A stretch of 64,000 nucleotides of DNA, taken from positions 682,001-746,000 of the forward strand of contig CAUJCN010000002.1 in the NCBI GenBank assembly GCA_963169855.1, read 5' to 3'. This DNA is from Patescibacteria group bacterium. GTDB lineage: Bacteria > Patescibacteria > Dojkabacteria > J137. A program made the translations under genes and the position numbers. The notes beneath the pieces are model-generated. The model did not search any database. It was not told the DNA's origin and saw only the letters and a list, made by a program, of their open reading frames with translations. Of the stretch, positions 16,266 to 24,500 are shown piece after piece (positions within the stretch are counted from its first letter, which is position 1; each line of letters starts with the position of its first letter).

Positions 16266-17756
16266 ATGGAACTAAAAATAAAGTCTTACAAAATTGGTGA
16301 ATCCACGCACATAGACGATTTTACAATCGTTAGTCCTTTTGTGGATCTTGTTCAAGAACTGAAAAATATCGAAACACTTATTCCAGGAAACGAAGTTAGG
16401 GAAATAATTTTGACAATTGAAAACGAACCAATAATAATTAAAAAAGATGGGGAAGCTCAATCTGTAGATATTGTTTTCAAGGACAAAACTTTCGAAACGC
16501 TTGAAGACTTATTCAAGGAAACATTTAATATTCAATTTCTACTAAACGAATGGGCTGGTAGTTTTATAGACGCATCATTAGAAGGTTTCGAGGATCAACA
16601 ATCTTTATCAGATTATATTTCAGCACTAGAACAATCAGACGATCAAATCATAAATGAAGCTCAGCTTGGTGTGGATCAATTGATCTCTCAAACTAATGAA
16701 TCGGCACCGGAAGATGCAAAAATACATTTGTTCAAAATCCAAGAACTAGGTCAAAAGATAAACGAATCGGATCAGAAACTCAGAGCATTTAACTCATATC
16801 AAAAAAACTTAGATAAAAGAAAAATGATTAGGGATAACATTCAAAGAGAAAAAGAAAGATTAGTTCAGATTGCAACAGGATCAAAAGACTTAATTGAATC
16901 TAAATCAAAACTGCAAAACGAAATTACTGTAATGCTTGGGGGAGATAATCTCGATCAATTAAAACAAAAAACTGAACAAGTTAAGCAGAGCAGACTTTCA
17001 AAGCTTTTTGGGTATCTTACCGATACGACCTCAATGTATAAATTTGAAGAGGAAGAAAAAGAAAGAAAATTACGAATTCCTAAAGCGTTCGTAATTTTGC
17101 TTCTTACTCAAACCCTTGCTTCTGTAGCAATGTTTTTCTTTACTGCAGATTTAATCGTGTTCCTGTACATGGTTTTATCTTATGTAGTGATAATTACTGC
17201 AGGAATTATTTTCCAAATCTACTCTTTTGATCGATTAGGAACAATTGAGGGATTTGTAGAGGAAACAAAAACTAAGAAATTCAGTTTTAAGAACGATTCT
17301 TCTGAAGAAAAGTATTTGATTAAAAATGCATGGGTTGATGCTTTGAGTAAAGACTTGCAGGAAGTTGACAGATCGCTTTCCGTGAGATTAGGAAATACAA
17401 CTTACGATGAACTTCAGAACAAACTAACGAACTTAGAAAAAGATTCTGCGAATTTGAGTGATGAATTAAAAAAGATGGAATCTGAAAAAATGGATCAGGA
17501 TGATTACTATAAATTTAGAAGAGAGTTCGATATTTTCACAATCGAAAGAGAGAACCTGCTCGAGAATCTGAAGGGAAAGATAGACAATCAAGTGTTGGAG
17601 AATATAAAATATACAATAGCACAAATTGACGAGGCTAGGCGTGAAGCCGATAAACCAAAATTAAAGTTGCCTTTTATTATTTTTAACCTAAAGGAAAAGA
17701 ATCAGTGGACAAAGGATATCGTGGCGAAAAACAATCAAATACTCTTCATAGAATAG
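16266..17756 (+). CDS. Coiled-coil membrane protein of unknown function
   Basis: 496 residues. N-terminal soluble part, long coiled-coil segments (about 150-260 and 365-450), and two adjacent membrane helices near 277-325 (KAFVILLLTQTLASVAMFFF, then VFLYMVLSYVVIIT). Both ends appear cytoplasmic. No known domain recognised. Lies between the pilin-like genes and the SpoIID gene, so probably part of the same envelope system. Its 3' end overlaps the next gene by 52 bases. Confidence 0.6.
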   Translation: MELKIKSYKIGESTHIDDFTIVSPFVDLVQELKNIETLIPGNEVREIILTIENEPIIIKKDGEAQSVDIVFKDKTFETLEDLFKETFNIQFLLNEWAGSFIDASLEGFEDQQSLSDYISALEQSDDQIINEAQLGVDQLISQTNESAPEDAKIHLFKIQELGQKINESDQKLRAFNSYQKNLDKRKMIRDNIQREKERLVQIATGSKDLIESKSKLQNEITVMLGGDNLDQLKQKTEQVKQSRLSKLFGYLTDTTSMYKFEEEEKERKLRIPKAFVILLLTQTLASVAMFFFTADLIVFLYMVLSYVVIITAGIIFQIYSFDRLGTIEGFVEETKTKKFSFKNDSSEEKYLIKNAWVDALSKDLQEVDRSLSVRLGNTTYDELQNKLTNLEKDSANLSDELKKMESEKMDQDDYYKFRREFDIFTIERENLLENLKGKIDNQVLENIKYTIAQIDEARREADKPKLKLPFIIFNLKEKNQWTKDIVAKNNQILFIE

Positions 17757-19513
17757 TTGCCCTTATTCTCGTTTTTGTATCAGCAACTTCTCCTGTACTT
17801 GCTAGAAGTTCATCTGAAATTGGACAAGACATTATCGACAAGCAAAACGAGATTGCTGCCAATCAAGAAAGACTTAAACAATCCGAAGCAAATAAAGCTT
17901 ATTACGAATCTGAATCTGCAAATCTGGCAGATGGAGTTCCTAAGCTAGAAGCTCAATTAAAAAAATTAGAAGAAGAGTTGAATGGAATAAAACTGGAAAT
18001 TAGTATTTTAGAACAGCAACAAAAGTTAAAGGAACTCGAAAGAGAGCGAACACAGTTTGCTCAAAACGAAACTATTAAAGGCTCGTACATGGATTGGAAA
18101 AGTACCAGTCACGACGTAAGAATGTTTATTGACGAAGAGATAGATTTCTTAAAAATTCAGCAATATCAAAGCACAATTGCAGGAAATCAAGGTAAAAGCA
18201 TTGATAATCTAACGAATGAGTTAATCAAAATCGACGGTGAGATGACGGTGCTTGCTCAAAAGAAACAAGAGTTGGATGCGAAGCAGTTAGAAATTTCTGA
18301 ACAGAAAAGACAACTCGAGGAACGATTGAATCAATTGAAATGGGGAGCTTTGGCAGAAGCAGGAAACATCACAGCATTGGGCTCTTCGATTAAACAGGCG
18401 GTGGCAGATATTGCAGTGCTTTCAGCAGAACAAAGGGCGGCTTTAATTAGAGAGCAGGAGATTCAACAGAACAACCCAGGTTTACAAAATTCAGCGGGAT
18501 GCGACGGTGCTTCGGTTCCTACAGGAAGTTTCTACTTCTGTGGAAATGGAAGAGATTTGTATCAAGGACACGGAGTTGGAATGAGTCAATACGGAGCTAA
18601 AGGAGCTGCTCAGAAAGGCGAATCAGCAGAAAGTATTTTGAATTTCTACTACTACGGAGCTACTGTTTCTACAATTGCAGAACCAGCAGAGATTTCAATC
18701 ACGTATTGCCAAGGGAGTTCTTGGTTGGCAGAAACTTACAACAACTGTAACTATAATGGAAGTAATTACGGCCCAGTTATTACGGAAAGAATTGCATTAG
18801 TTGATTACTTGGGAGGTTTAGGAGAAATGCCGTACAGTTGGCCTGAAGAAGCAAGAAAAGCTCAAATGATTGCAGCTAGGACATATGCTTTACGAAGAAC
18901 AAACAACGGAGATCCTAATTATCCAATTTGTTTGACTGCATCTTGCCAAGTCTCTAAAGTCAAATCGGGAGAAAATTATGAAAGACCTTTGGCAGTTGCA
19001 ACCGCAGGAAAAGTTATTTTGCACAACGGTGGCTACATTGATGCTTTGTATTCTGCTGATAATAGTCAGAATGCTGGAACCGCAGATTGCGGAACTAGAT
19101 TCCAAGATGTTTATGGAAATCCAAACTTCGGGTGCGGTCCATATCTGGTTTCTGTAAACGATAATCATTGGGCATGGGACTCTAGAATGTACGGATGTTC
19201 TGCTAATGGAGTAGCAACTCCTTGTGGTTTATGGCCTTGGAAAACAAGAACTTATACATATGCTCAATTCGATGAATTCTTAACTTGGGTTAGAGGAAAT
19301 CTTTACTGGGAATTTGCTTCTGTAGGAAATACAACATATATTAGCTTTGAAAGAGATGCTTCTGGTAGAATCAAGAGAGCTAATATTCTAGGAACTGGAG
19401 GTTCGCTTTCAGTTGGAGGTTGGTGGTTCAAGAATGCTTGGATCGAATGGACTGCAGCTAGAGGAGAATATGATTATCTTTACAGTCAAACTTTAAATGT
19501 TGTTCAACTATAA
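17705..19513 (+). CDS. Exported SpoIID/LytB-domain protein with coiled coil
   Basis: 602 residues, GTG start at 17705 inside the previous gene; no ATG is available before the signal peptide (about 14-34, IVALILVFVSATSPVLA). Coiled coil about 36-240. The C-terminal SpoIID/LytB domain has GHGVGMSQYGAKGAAQKG (about 281-298), the Y-Y-G segment and AARTYALRR (about 394-402), and several cysteines. SpoIID is a peptidoglycan lytic transglycosylase; here it may open the wall for the envelope assembly or remodel it. Role beyond the domain is inferred. Confidence 0.8.
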   Translation: MDKGYRGEKQSNTLHRIVALILVFVSATSPVLARSSSEIGQDIIDKQNEIAANQERLKQSEANKAYYESESANLADGVPKLEAQLKKLEEELNGIKLEISILEQQQKLKELERERTQFAQNETIKGSYMDWKSTSHDVRMFIDEEIDFLKIQQYQSTIAGNQGKSIDNLTNELIKIDGEMTVLAQKKQELDAKQLEISEQKRQLEERLNQLKWGALAEAGNITALGSSIKQAVADIAVLSAEQRAALIREQEIQQNNPGLQNSAGCDGASVPTGSFYFCGNGRDLYQGHGVGMSQYGAKGAAQKGESAESILNFYYYGATVSTIAEPAEISITYCQGSSWLAETYNNCNYNGSNYGPVITERIALVDYLGGLGEMPYSWPEEARKAQMIAARTYALRRTNNGDPNYPICLTASCQVSKVKSGENYERPLAVATAGKVILHNGGYIDALYSADNSQNAGTADCGTRFQDVYGNPNFGCGPYLVSVNDNHWAWDSRMYGCSANGVATPCGLWPWKTRTYTYAQFDEFLTWVRGNLYWEFASVGNTTYISFERDASGRIKRANILGTGGSLSVGGWWFKNAWIEWTAARGEYDYLYSQTLNVVQL

Positions 19514-20152
19514 ATGAATCCTGCTTATAACCCAGATGCAAAAAAAATGATGATGATCCAGAAAATGGATCAAATTGTACCTAAATCTAACTTAGGATTT
19601 TTTGGGTCTGTTCAATATAGACCAAAAATGAGTTTTGAAGGTCAAAATAGAAACGAGAAAGTTTACATCATGGCAAGAAGACACTGGTTAACTAATATTG
19701 GATGGATTTTCAACAACTTCATTTATCTTTTGATTCCCGTTATAGCGGCTTTGATATTAAATATTTTTGATACAAGGCTTCCAGAATTAAACAGACAAAT
19801 CTATGCAGTGATTGTTCTAGGATACTACTCATTTGTTTTTACGAACATGTTTAAGAACTTTATTGATTGGTATTACGATATTTACTTTGTAACAAACGAA
19901 AAAGTTATGGACGTTATTTTCAAGCCTTTTGCTTCTTATCAAATCGAAGAAATTCCTTTGGTCAGCATAGAAAGTGTGAGAGAAAAAACTCCTGGAGTAT
20001 TGGCATCATTATTCAACTATGGGAATATTACAATAACTACCGAAGCAAACGACAGAACTATGATATTCCCATACATTTCTCGACCTACAAAGGTTAGAGA
20101 TATTATTTCAGACTTAGCTTTTGTGGCTAGATCATTCAACAATGGAAATTGA
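19514..20152 (+). CDS. Membrane protein with bacterial PH-like domain
   Basis: 212 residues. N-terminal polar segment, two membrane helices (about 60-80 and 92-115), then a PH-like beta domain with YDIYFVTNEKVMDVIFKPF, QIEEIPLVSIESV and GNITITTEANDRTMIFPYIS, a pattern of the bPH_2/YdbT type. Directly abuts the SpoIID gene stop. Function unknown; such proteins sit at the inner face of the membrane. Confidence 0.65.
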   Translation: MNPAYNPDAKKMMMIQKMDQIVPKSNLGFFGSVQYRPKMSFEGQNRNEKVYIMARRHWLTNIGWIFNNFIYLLIPVIAALILNIFDTRLPELNRQIYAVIVLGYYSFVFTNMFKNFIDWYYDIYFVTNEKVMDVIFKPFASYQIEEIPLVSIESVREKTPGVLASLFNYGNITITTEANDRTMIFPYISRPTKVRDIISDLAFVARSFNNGN

Positions 20153-20360
20153 TTTAACGGCGATAATTGGACTGGTAAAAATATTTGCAATAGTAGTTGC
20201 TTTATTTCATTTGCTTGCAGGATTGTTTATCACAAGGCAAATTACAAGAATGAACAGGATAGTAAAAACTCAAAATGGAGTATTCATTTTTTTTGTTGCT
20301 GTCGGATACCTGATTTTACTTTCAGTAGTTCTACTGCTAATTATTACAATTCCTGTTTAA
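20142..20360 (+). CDS. Small two-helix membrane protein
   Basis: 72 residues from ATG 20142, overlapping the previous gene by 11 bases. Two membrane helices (about 9-30 and 48-70) with a basic loop RQITRMNRIVKTQNG. I recognise it only as the kind of small membrane protein common in Patescibacteria; no function. Overlap supports translational coupling. Confidence 0.55.
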   Translation: MEIDLTAIIGLVKIFAIVVALFHLLAGLFITRQITRMNRIVKTQNGVFIFFVAVGYLILLSVVLLLIITIPV

Positions 20361-20378
20361 GAATTTTTAAAAATTCTA

Positions 20379-20384
20379 TATACT
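20379..20384 (+). promoter_or_regulatory. -10 box, leaderless start
   Basis: TATACT six bases before the ATG at 20391, preceded by the inverted repeat AGAATTTTTAAAAATTCT (20361-20378), which could be an operator or a weak terminator of the previous unit. Confidence 0.5.
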
Positions 20385-20390
20385 GAACAT

Positions 20391-23234
20391 ATGGCAATTA
20401 AAGCAGACTTTATAACCGGTAAACAAACTTTTGGAAATTGGGCGAGAGTATTCGCCTTTGTTCCTGAGGATCAATCAGGAAAAGAAATGTTTGTAGTGGC
20501 TAAGATCTACGTGGATAGTGATGAATTCAATCTTGATAATGCAGGAAAACTTCTTTTAGACGAACTTCAAGGAATCTATTTCACCGATACAAAGGAATAC
20601 GCGGACCAAGTTAGTAGACTTGAAAACGCACTTTGGAAAATGAAAGGAAAGATGGAGTATATTCTTTCTAAAGAAGAATCTCTTGTACAAAAAGGTTTAG
20701 ATATAGAATTAGCAGTTGTAGTTTATGATGAAAGTTTTGCTTATGCAGCGATTGTAGGAGAGAGTAGAATTAAGATTTTCAGAGAAGGAAAACTAATTGA
20801 TATTACAGAAGCACTTTCAGACGCTGCAGATTCTGGATTCTTCAAAACAGGAAGTCTAGAATTAGATGAAAACGACAGATTATTCTTGATCACATCTCAA
20901 GCATCAAAAGAGTTTGCAGATAAAGAATTGACTTATGGAGCAAGTGTATTAGCTTTCGACAAATTAAAAGCAGCTTACCCGGAATCTTCAGAAGGTACAG
21001 CAATGATGATGGTTTACAAGGATTCAGCAATTCCTCTAGAAGTAGAAGAAGAGTCTGAAGTTGCTGCCGATCTTTCAGAGGAGGAAATTGAATCTAATCC
21101 TAGCCAACTTGCTGGAAACAAACCTAGCGCATCTACAGCCCCAAATTTTGGTAGAGAAACAATGTCTGCAGTAACAGAAGTTTCTAGAATGACTATGTTC
21201 GGAGAAAAACTAAAAATGTTCTCTTCAATTGCAAAAGAAAATTTAGTTAAAGCAGGAAATTTCACAAAAGGAAAATTGATTGTATTAAAAGACAAAGTTA
21301 TAGAATTAAACAACAAGAGACAAGGTAGAGAAGTTGAACAATTTGAAGAAGAATCTGAAGGAGAATACGAAACTATTCCTACTCAGGCTCCTGGGCAAAG
21401 AAGAGTCGCAGCAACACTTCCTGTTGTTCCTGCAGCAACTTCAAGATTAGATGATGAAGAAGGAGAAAACTTAGATTATTCTGATCCTGCAGTTAATGAT
21501 TCTCAAACAACTGAAGTTCCTCAAGAAGAGAACTCAGAGCTAGTTTCTGAACAACCTGTAGAACAGGCAGAAGTAAATCCATACGAAGAAATGGAATCTC
21601 ATAATTTAAATGATGAATCGATTCACGAAGAATACGGGGAAGAACTACAGGCAGTAGATACACAAAGCAGATTAAATGATGAAGAGTACGAAGAGGATTA
21701 CGAAGATGAGGGATCACAGGAATTTGAAGATGAATCAGCACCAATGCCAGCAGTTCAACAAAGAATGATGCAGAGAAATATTTCTCAAGAACCGCAAGGT
21801 CTAAAAGATAATGTATTAGGAAGAGTTTCTGGAGTTAAAGAAAAACTAACTGGATTCTATCAGAATAAATTAGGAAAGAATGGGGGAAGTACTATCTCAA
21901 CAATATTCCAAAACATTCTTTCAATTCTACGAGAACTTATTACGAATGGAATTGAATTATTCAAAAAAGAAATTTTGGGAGTTGGAGATAACAGAAGAGA
22001 CAGATTAACTAGAGCAAAAAGAAGACGAAGAAACAGAATCATTTTGATTATCATAGTGATTGTTCTGTTTATCGTAATCACAAATTCGATTAGAAGTGCT
22101 CAAGAAGCTAGGGCTCAACAAGAACAATTAGATACAGCGAAATCAAAACTTACAGATTTCCAAAGCACTTATAGAACTTTGGACGCGAAAGTAAGTACAG
22201 CTAAAGCTGGTGGAGATGTTGGAAAGCAAAACTTGATCGCAGATCTAGACAGATTAAATGCAGAAATCAATGTTCAAAAACGAGATGGATTATTAGTCGA
22301 TGATTTAAATACAGTTCAAAAGAATATCGAAACTACAAAAGACAAAGTATTAGATGTTGTTTCAATCACAACACCACAAGTTCTAGTTGATGTAGGAAAG
22401 AGTTATCCTGATGCGAATTTAGCAGATATTGAATACTCAAATGGAGGAGTCTACATTGCAGACCAAGGAAGAAACTTGATTTACAGAGTAGCAACAGCTT
22501 CGTTAAATGGAGTTCCTCAGAGTTTTGTTTCTGGATTAGCTCAGCCATATGCTTTGGTTAGAAATGTAGATGGAGATATTATTTTCTACGATAACGATAC
22601 AAGCTCAGCAATGGGAGTATTCGAATACGACAAAGAAAATAGCTTGAGTAGATACCCAGGATTATCAGCAAGTAGTATTGGAAAAGTTACTGAATCTTCA
22701 TTGTTCAGTGGAAATAATTCACTTTACGAAGTAAGAGGATCAACAAGTCAGATTTTCAAAAGAGATCAAACAGGAGGAAGTTACGTTAGTGGAGGAGCAA
22801 CTCAATCGGGAGAATTTAACACAAACTGGAGAGTAGACCCAGACTTTACGAACGCTGTTGATATCGCAACACCATACGAGATTTACGTGTTAATCAAAGG
22901 ACAAGGAATTAAGAGATACTTTGCAAGAGAAGCAAATACTTTGACAACAAACTTGTTATCAAATATTTCTCAGGCAGATATCAGTGCTGTTCAAAATGGA
23001 TCATCACTTGATGTAGTGGATTCATTTGTAGCTGTGGGAGATCCTGCAAACAAGAGAGTATTCTTGTTCAGAATTGATGATACAAACGAGAAAGGCTTAA
23101 CTTTGATTAAGCAATATGTTTACAGAGGAAATGAGAATGTATTTACAGATTTAGATGAGATTGTAATTGTGCCAAACGAAAGTGCATTGTATGTTCTTGA
23201 TAATTTGAAGGTGATTAAATTACCTTTACAATAA
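20391..23234 (+). CDS. Large single-span protein: cytoplasmic phosphatase-like domain plus outer propeller-like domain
   Basis: 947 residues. The N-terminal 220 residues resemble a degenerate PP2C fold (LDENDRLFLITSQASKEFAD and GTAMMMVYKD in the positions of the family's late motifs), but the metal-binding aspartates are not evident. A long acidic, low-complexity linker (about 225-490) follows, then a strongly basic stop-transfer segment and one membrane helix (about 548-566). Outside: a short coiled coil (about 570-660) and a C-terminal domain with repeated GGVYIADQGRNLIYRV-like segments, suggestive of an NHL-type beta-propeller. It could sense the exterior and signal inward. Names are inferred. 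Confidence 0.55.
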   Translation: MAIKADFITGKQTFGNWARVFAFVPEDQSGKEMFVVAKIYVDSDEFNLDNAGKLLLDELQGIYFTDTKEYADQVSRLENALWKMKGKMEYILSKEESLVQKGLDIELAVVVYDESFAYAAIVGESRIKIFREGKLIDITEALSDAADSGFFKTGSLELDENDRLFLITSQASKEFADKELTYGASVLAFDKLKAAYPESSEGTAMMMVYKDSAIPLEVEEESEVAADLSEEEIESNPSQLAGNKPSASTAPNFGRETMSAVTEVSRMTMFGEKLKMFSSIAKENLVKAGNFTKGKLIVLKDKVIELNNKRQGREVEQFEEESEGEYETIPTQAPGQRRVAATLPVVPAATSRLDDEEGENLDYSDPAVNDSQTTEVPQEENSELVSEQPVEQAEVNPYEEMESHNLNDESIHEEYGEELQAVDTQSRLNDEEYEEDYEDEGSQEFEDESAPMPAVQQRMMQRNISQEPQGLKDNVLGRVSGVKEKLTGFYQNKLGKNGGSTISTIFQNILSILRELITNGIELFKKEILGVGDNRRDRLTRAKRRRRNRIILIIIVIVLFIVITNSIRSAQEARAQQEQLDTAKSKLTDFQSTYRTLDAKVSTAKAGGDVGKQNLIADLDRLNAEINVQKRDGLLVDDLNTVQKNIETTKDKVLDVVSITTPQVLVDVGKSYPDANLADIEYSNGGVYIADQGRNLIYRVATASLNGVPQSFVSGLAQPYALVRNVDGDIIFYDNDTSSAMGVFEYDKENSLSRYPGLSASSIGKVTESSLFSGNNSLYEVRGSTSQIFKRDQTGGSYVSGGATQSGEFNTNWRVDPDFTNAVDIATPYEIYVLIKGQGIKRYFAREANTLTTNLLSNISQADISAVQNGSSLDVVDSFVAVGDPANKRVFLFRIDDTNEKGLTLIKQYVYRGNENVFTDLDEIVIVPNESALYVLDNLKVIKLPLQ

Positions 23235-23257
23235 TTAGAATTCAATTTAGCTTAGAC

Positions 23258-23306
23258 AGATCCCGCTATGGTTCGAGTGCCTCACCATGACTGCGGGATC
23301 TTTTTT
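23258..23306 (+). terminator. Terminator with extended arm
   Basis: AGATCCCGC (23258-23266) pairs with GCGGGATCT (23293-23301), followed by a T-run. An inner stem ATGGT/ACCAT extends the loop. Confidence 0.85.
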
Positions 23307-23359
23307 CTACTCAGTGTATTACGCAATCATGTTATTATTATGCATATCAATAAATAAGA

Positions 23360-23815
23360 TTGAAGACTTTAAGCACAAACAAAAAAGCATATTTTGATTA
23401 CGAAATTCTGGATAAGTACGAAGCTGGAATAGAACTGTACGGCTGGGAAGTAAAGTCAATTAAAAGCACAAACTTCAATATTGCTTCCGCATATGTAACT
23501 CCAAGAGACTACGAGATGCTTCTTGTGGGAATGCGAGTAGGACTATTAAAAGAGTCGTTCACTCAAGATAAGAATTTAGAAACAAGAAATCGAAAACTGC
23601 TTTTAAATAAAAATGAAATCTTTCAAATAGTTTCTAAAACGAAAACCAAAGGACTTACGATCGTTCCACTGGAAGTATATTTAAATGACAGAGGCTACAT
23701 TAAAGTTTTAATTGGAACAGCAAGAGGAAAGAAGAAATACGAAAAGAAAGACAAGGTTAAGAATAGAGACCTAGTAAAAGATTTGGAACTAGATAGGAAG
23801 CAGTACAATTTCTAA
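23360..23815 (+). CDS. smpB: SsrA-binding protein SmpB
   Basis: Binds tmRNA and brings it to stalled ribosomes. 151 residues with NKKAYFDYEILDKYEAGIEL (family NRKAxHDYxIxxxxEAGIxL), GWEVKSIKS (usual GTEVKSLR), ASAYV, the NRKLLLNK motif, and GTARGKKKYEKKDKVKNRDL leading to the C-terminal tail. TTG at 23360 was chosen because no ATG precedes the conserved N-terminus. Works with the tmRNA at 1-110. Confidence 0.95.
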   Translation: MKTLSTNKKAYFDYEILDKYEAGIELYGWEVKSIKSTNFNIASAYVTPRDYEMLLVGMRVGLLKESFTQDKNLETRNRKLLLNKNEIFQIVSKTKTKGLTIVPLEVYLNDRGYIKVLIGTARGKKKYEKKDKVKNRDLVKDLELDRKQYNF

Positions 23816-23839
23816 ATAGCTATATGATAAACTCAAGAT

Positions 23840-24400
23840 ATGGATGATTCAAAAACAATACAAAGTCAAAGTATAAAGCAGTTAATTGCTTACCTAGAGA
23901 AATTCGGATTTAAATATTTAGGTCCAGGAGAGAATGGAGATGTTCTTTTTACTGCTCCAAACGGACAAGCAGTAACTGGCGAAGTTGCCTACAGATTTGT
24001 GAAAACACAGTTAGCCCAACCTGCGAGCCAAGGAAGTGGAAGCCCAGAAACACTAAACATGCCTCAGAACATTCCTCAGATCGATCAAACTTTTGAATCA
24101 AATATTGAAATTGAAAAAGGTCCAGAAGAAGGAAAAATTGAAAGAGCTTCTGAACAAAAAGATGCAAATTCGCAATCATTGAGTGATCTGAAAGTAAAGA
24201 ATAGTTCTCCAAGAATGAAGATTGCTAAAACAGCAATACCAATGCCTTTCGGGGATGGCTTTACACCAAAGACGTTCAAACCAGATGATACCAAGAGTAT
24301 TCAGGATTTTATTTCAAAGAAAGCTAGTGCAAATCATAGCGATCCAGAAGTGTGGCTGAAAGTTCTTTGGGAAAAATTCTTAAAAGAATTAGCTGCATAA
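23840..24400 (+). CDS. Hypothetical protein, 186 residues
   Basis: A short N-terminal folded part (QLIAYLEKFGFKYLGPGEN, about 14-32, which may be a small alpha-beta unit), a Gln/Ser/Glu-rich disordered middle and a C-terminal helix (WLKVLWEKFLKELAA). No membrane segment. Lies 24 bases after smpB and before the VirD4-like ATPase. Function unknown. Confidence 0.55.
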   Translation: MDDSKTIQSQSIKQLIAYLEKFGFKYLGPGENGDVLFTAPNGQAVTGEVAYRFVKTQLAQPASQGSGSPETLNMPQNIPQIDQTFESNIEIEKGPEEGKIERASEQKDANSQSLSDLKVKNSSPRMKIAKTAIPMPFGDGFTPKTFKPDDTKSIQDFISKKASANHSDPEVWLKVLWEKFLKELAA

Positions 24401-24500
24401 TTCATAATCTTCCGTTTTCTCACTTTATTATTAAAACTTGCATTGTTTTGCTGTAAAATAATAAAACATACAGACGAAAGTCCGTAAATTTTTGTTGTAT

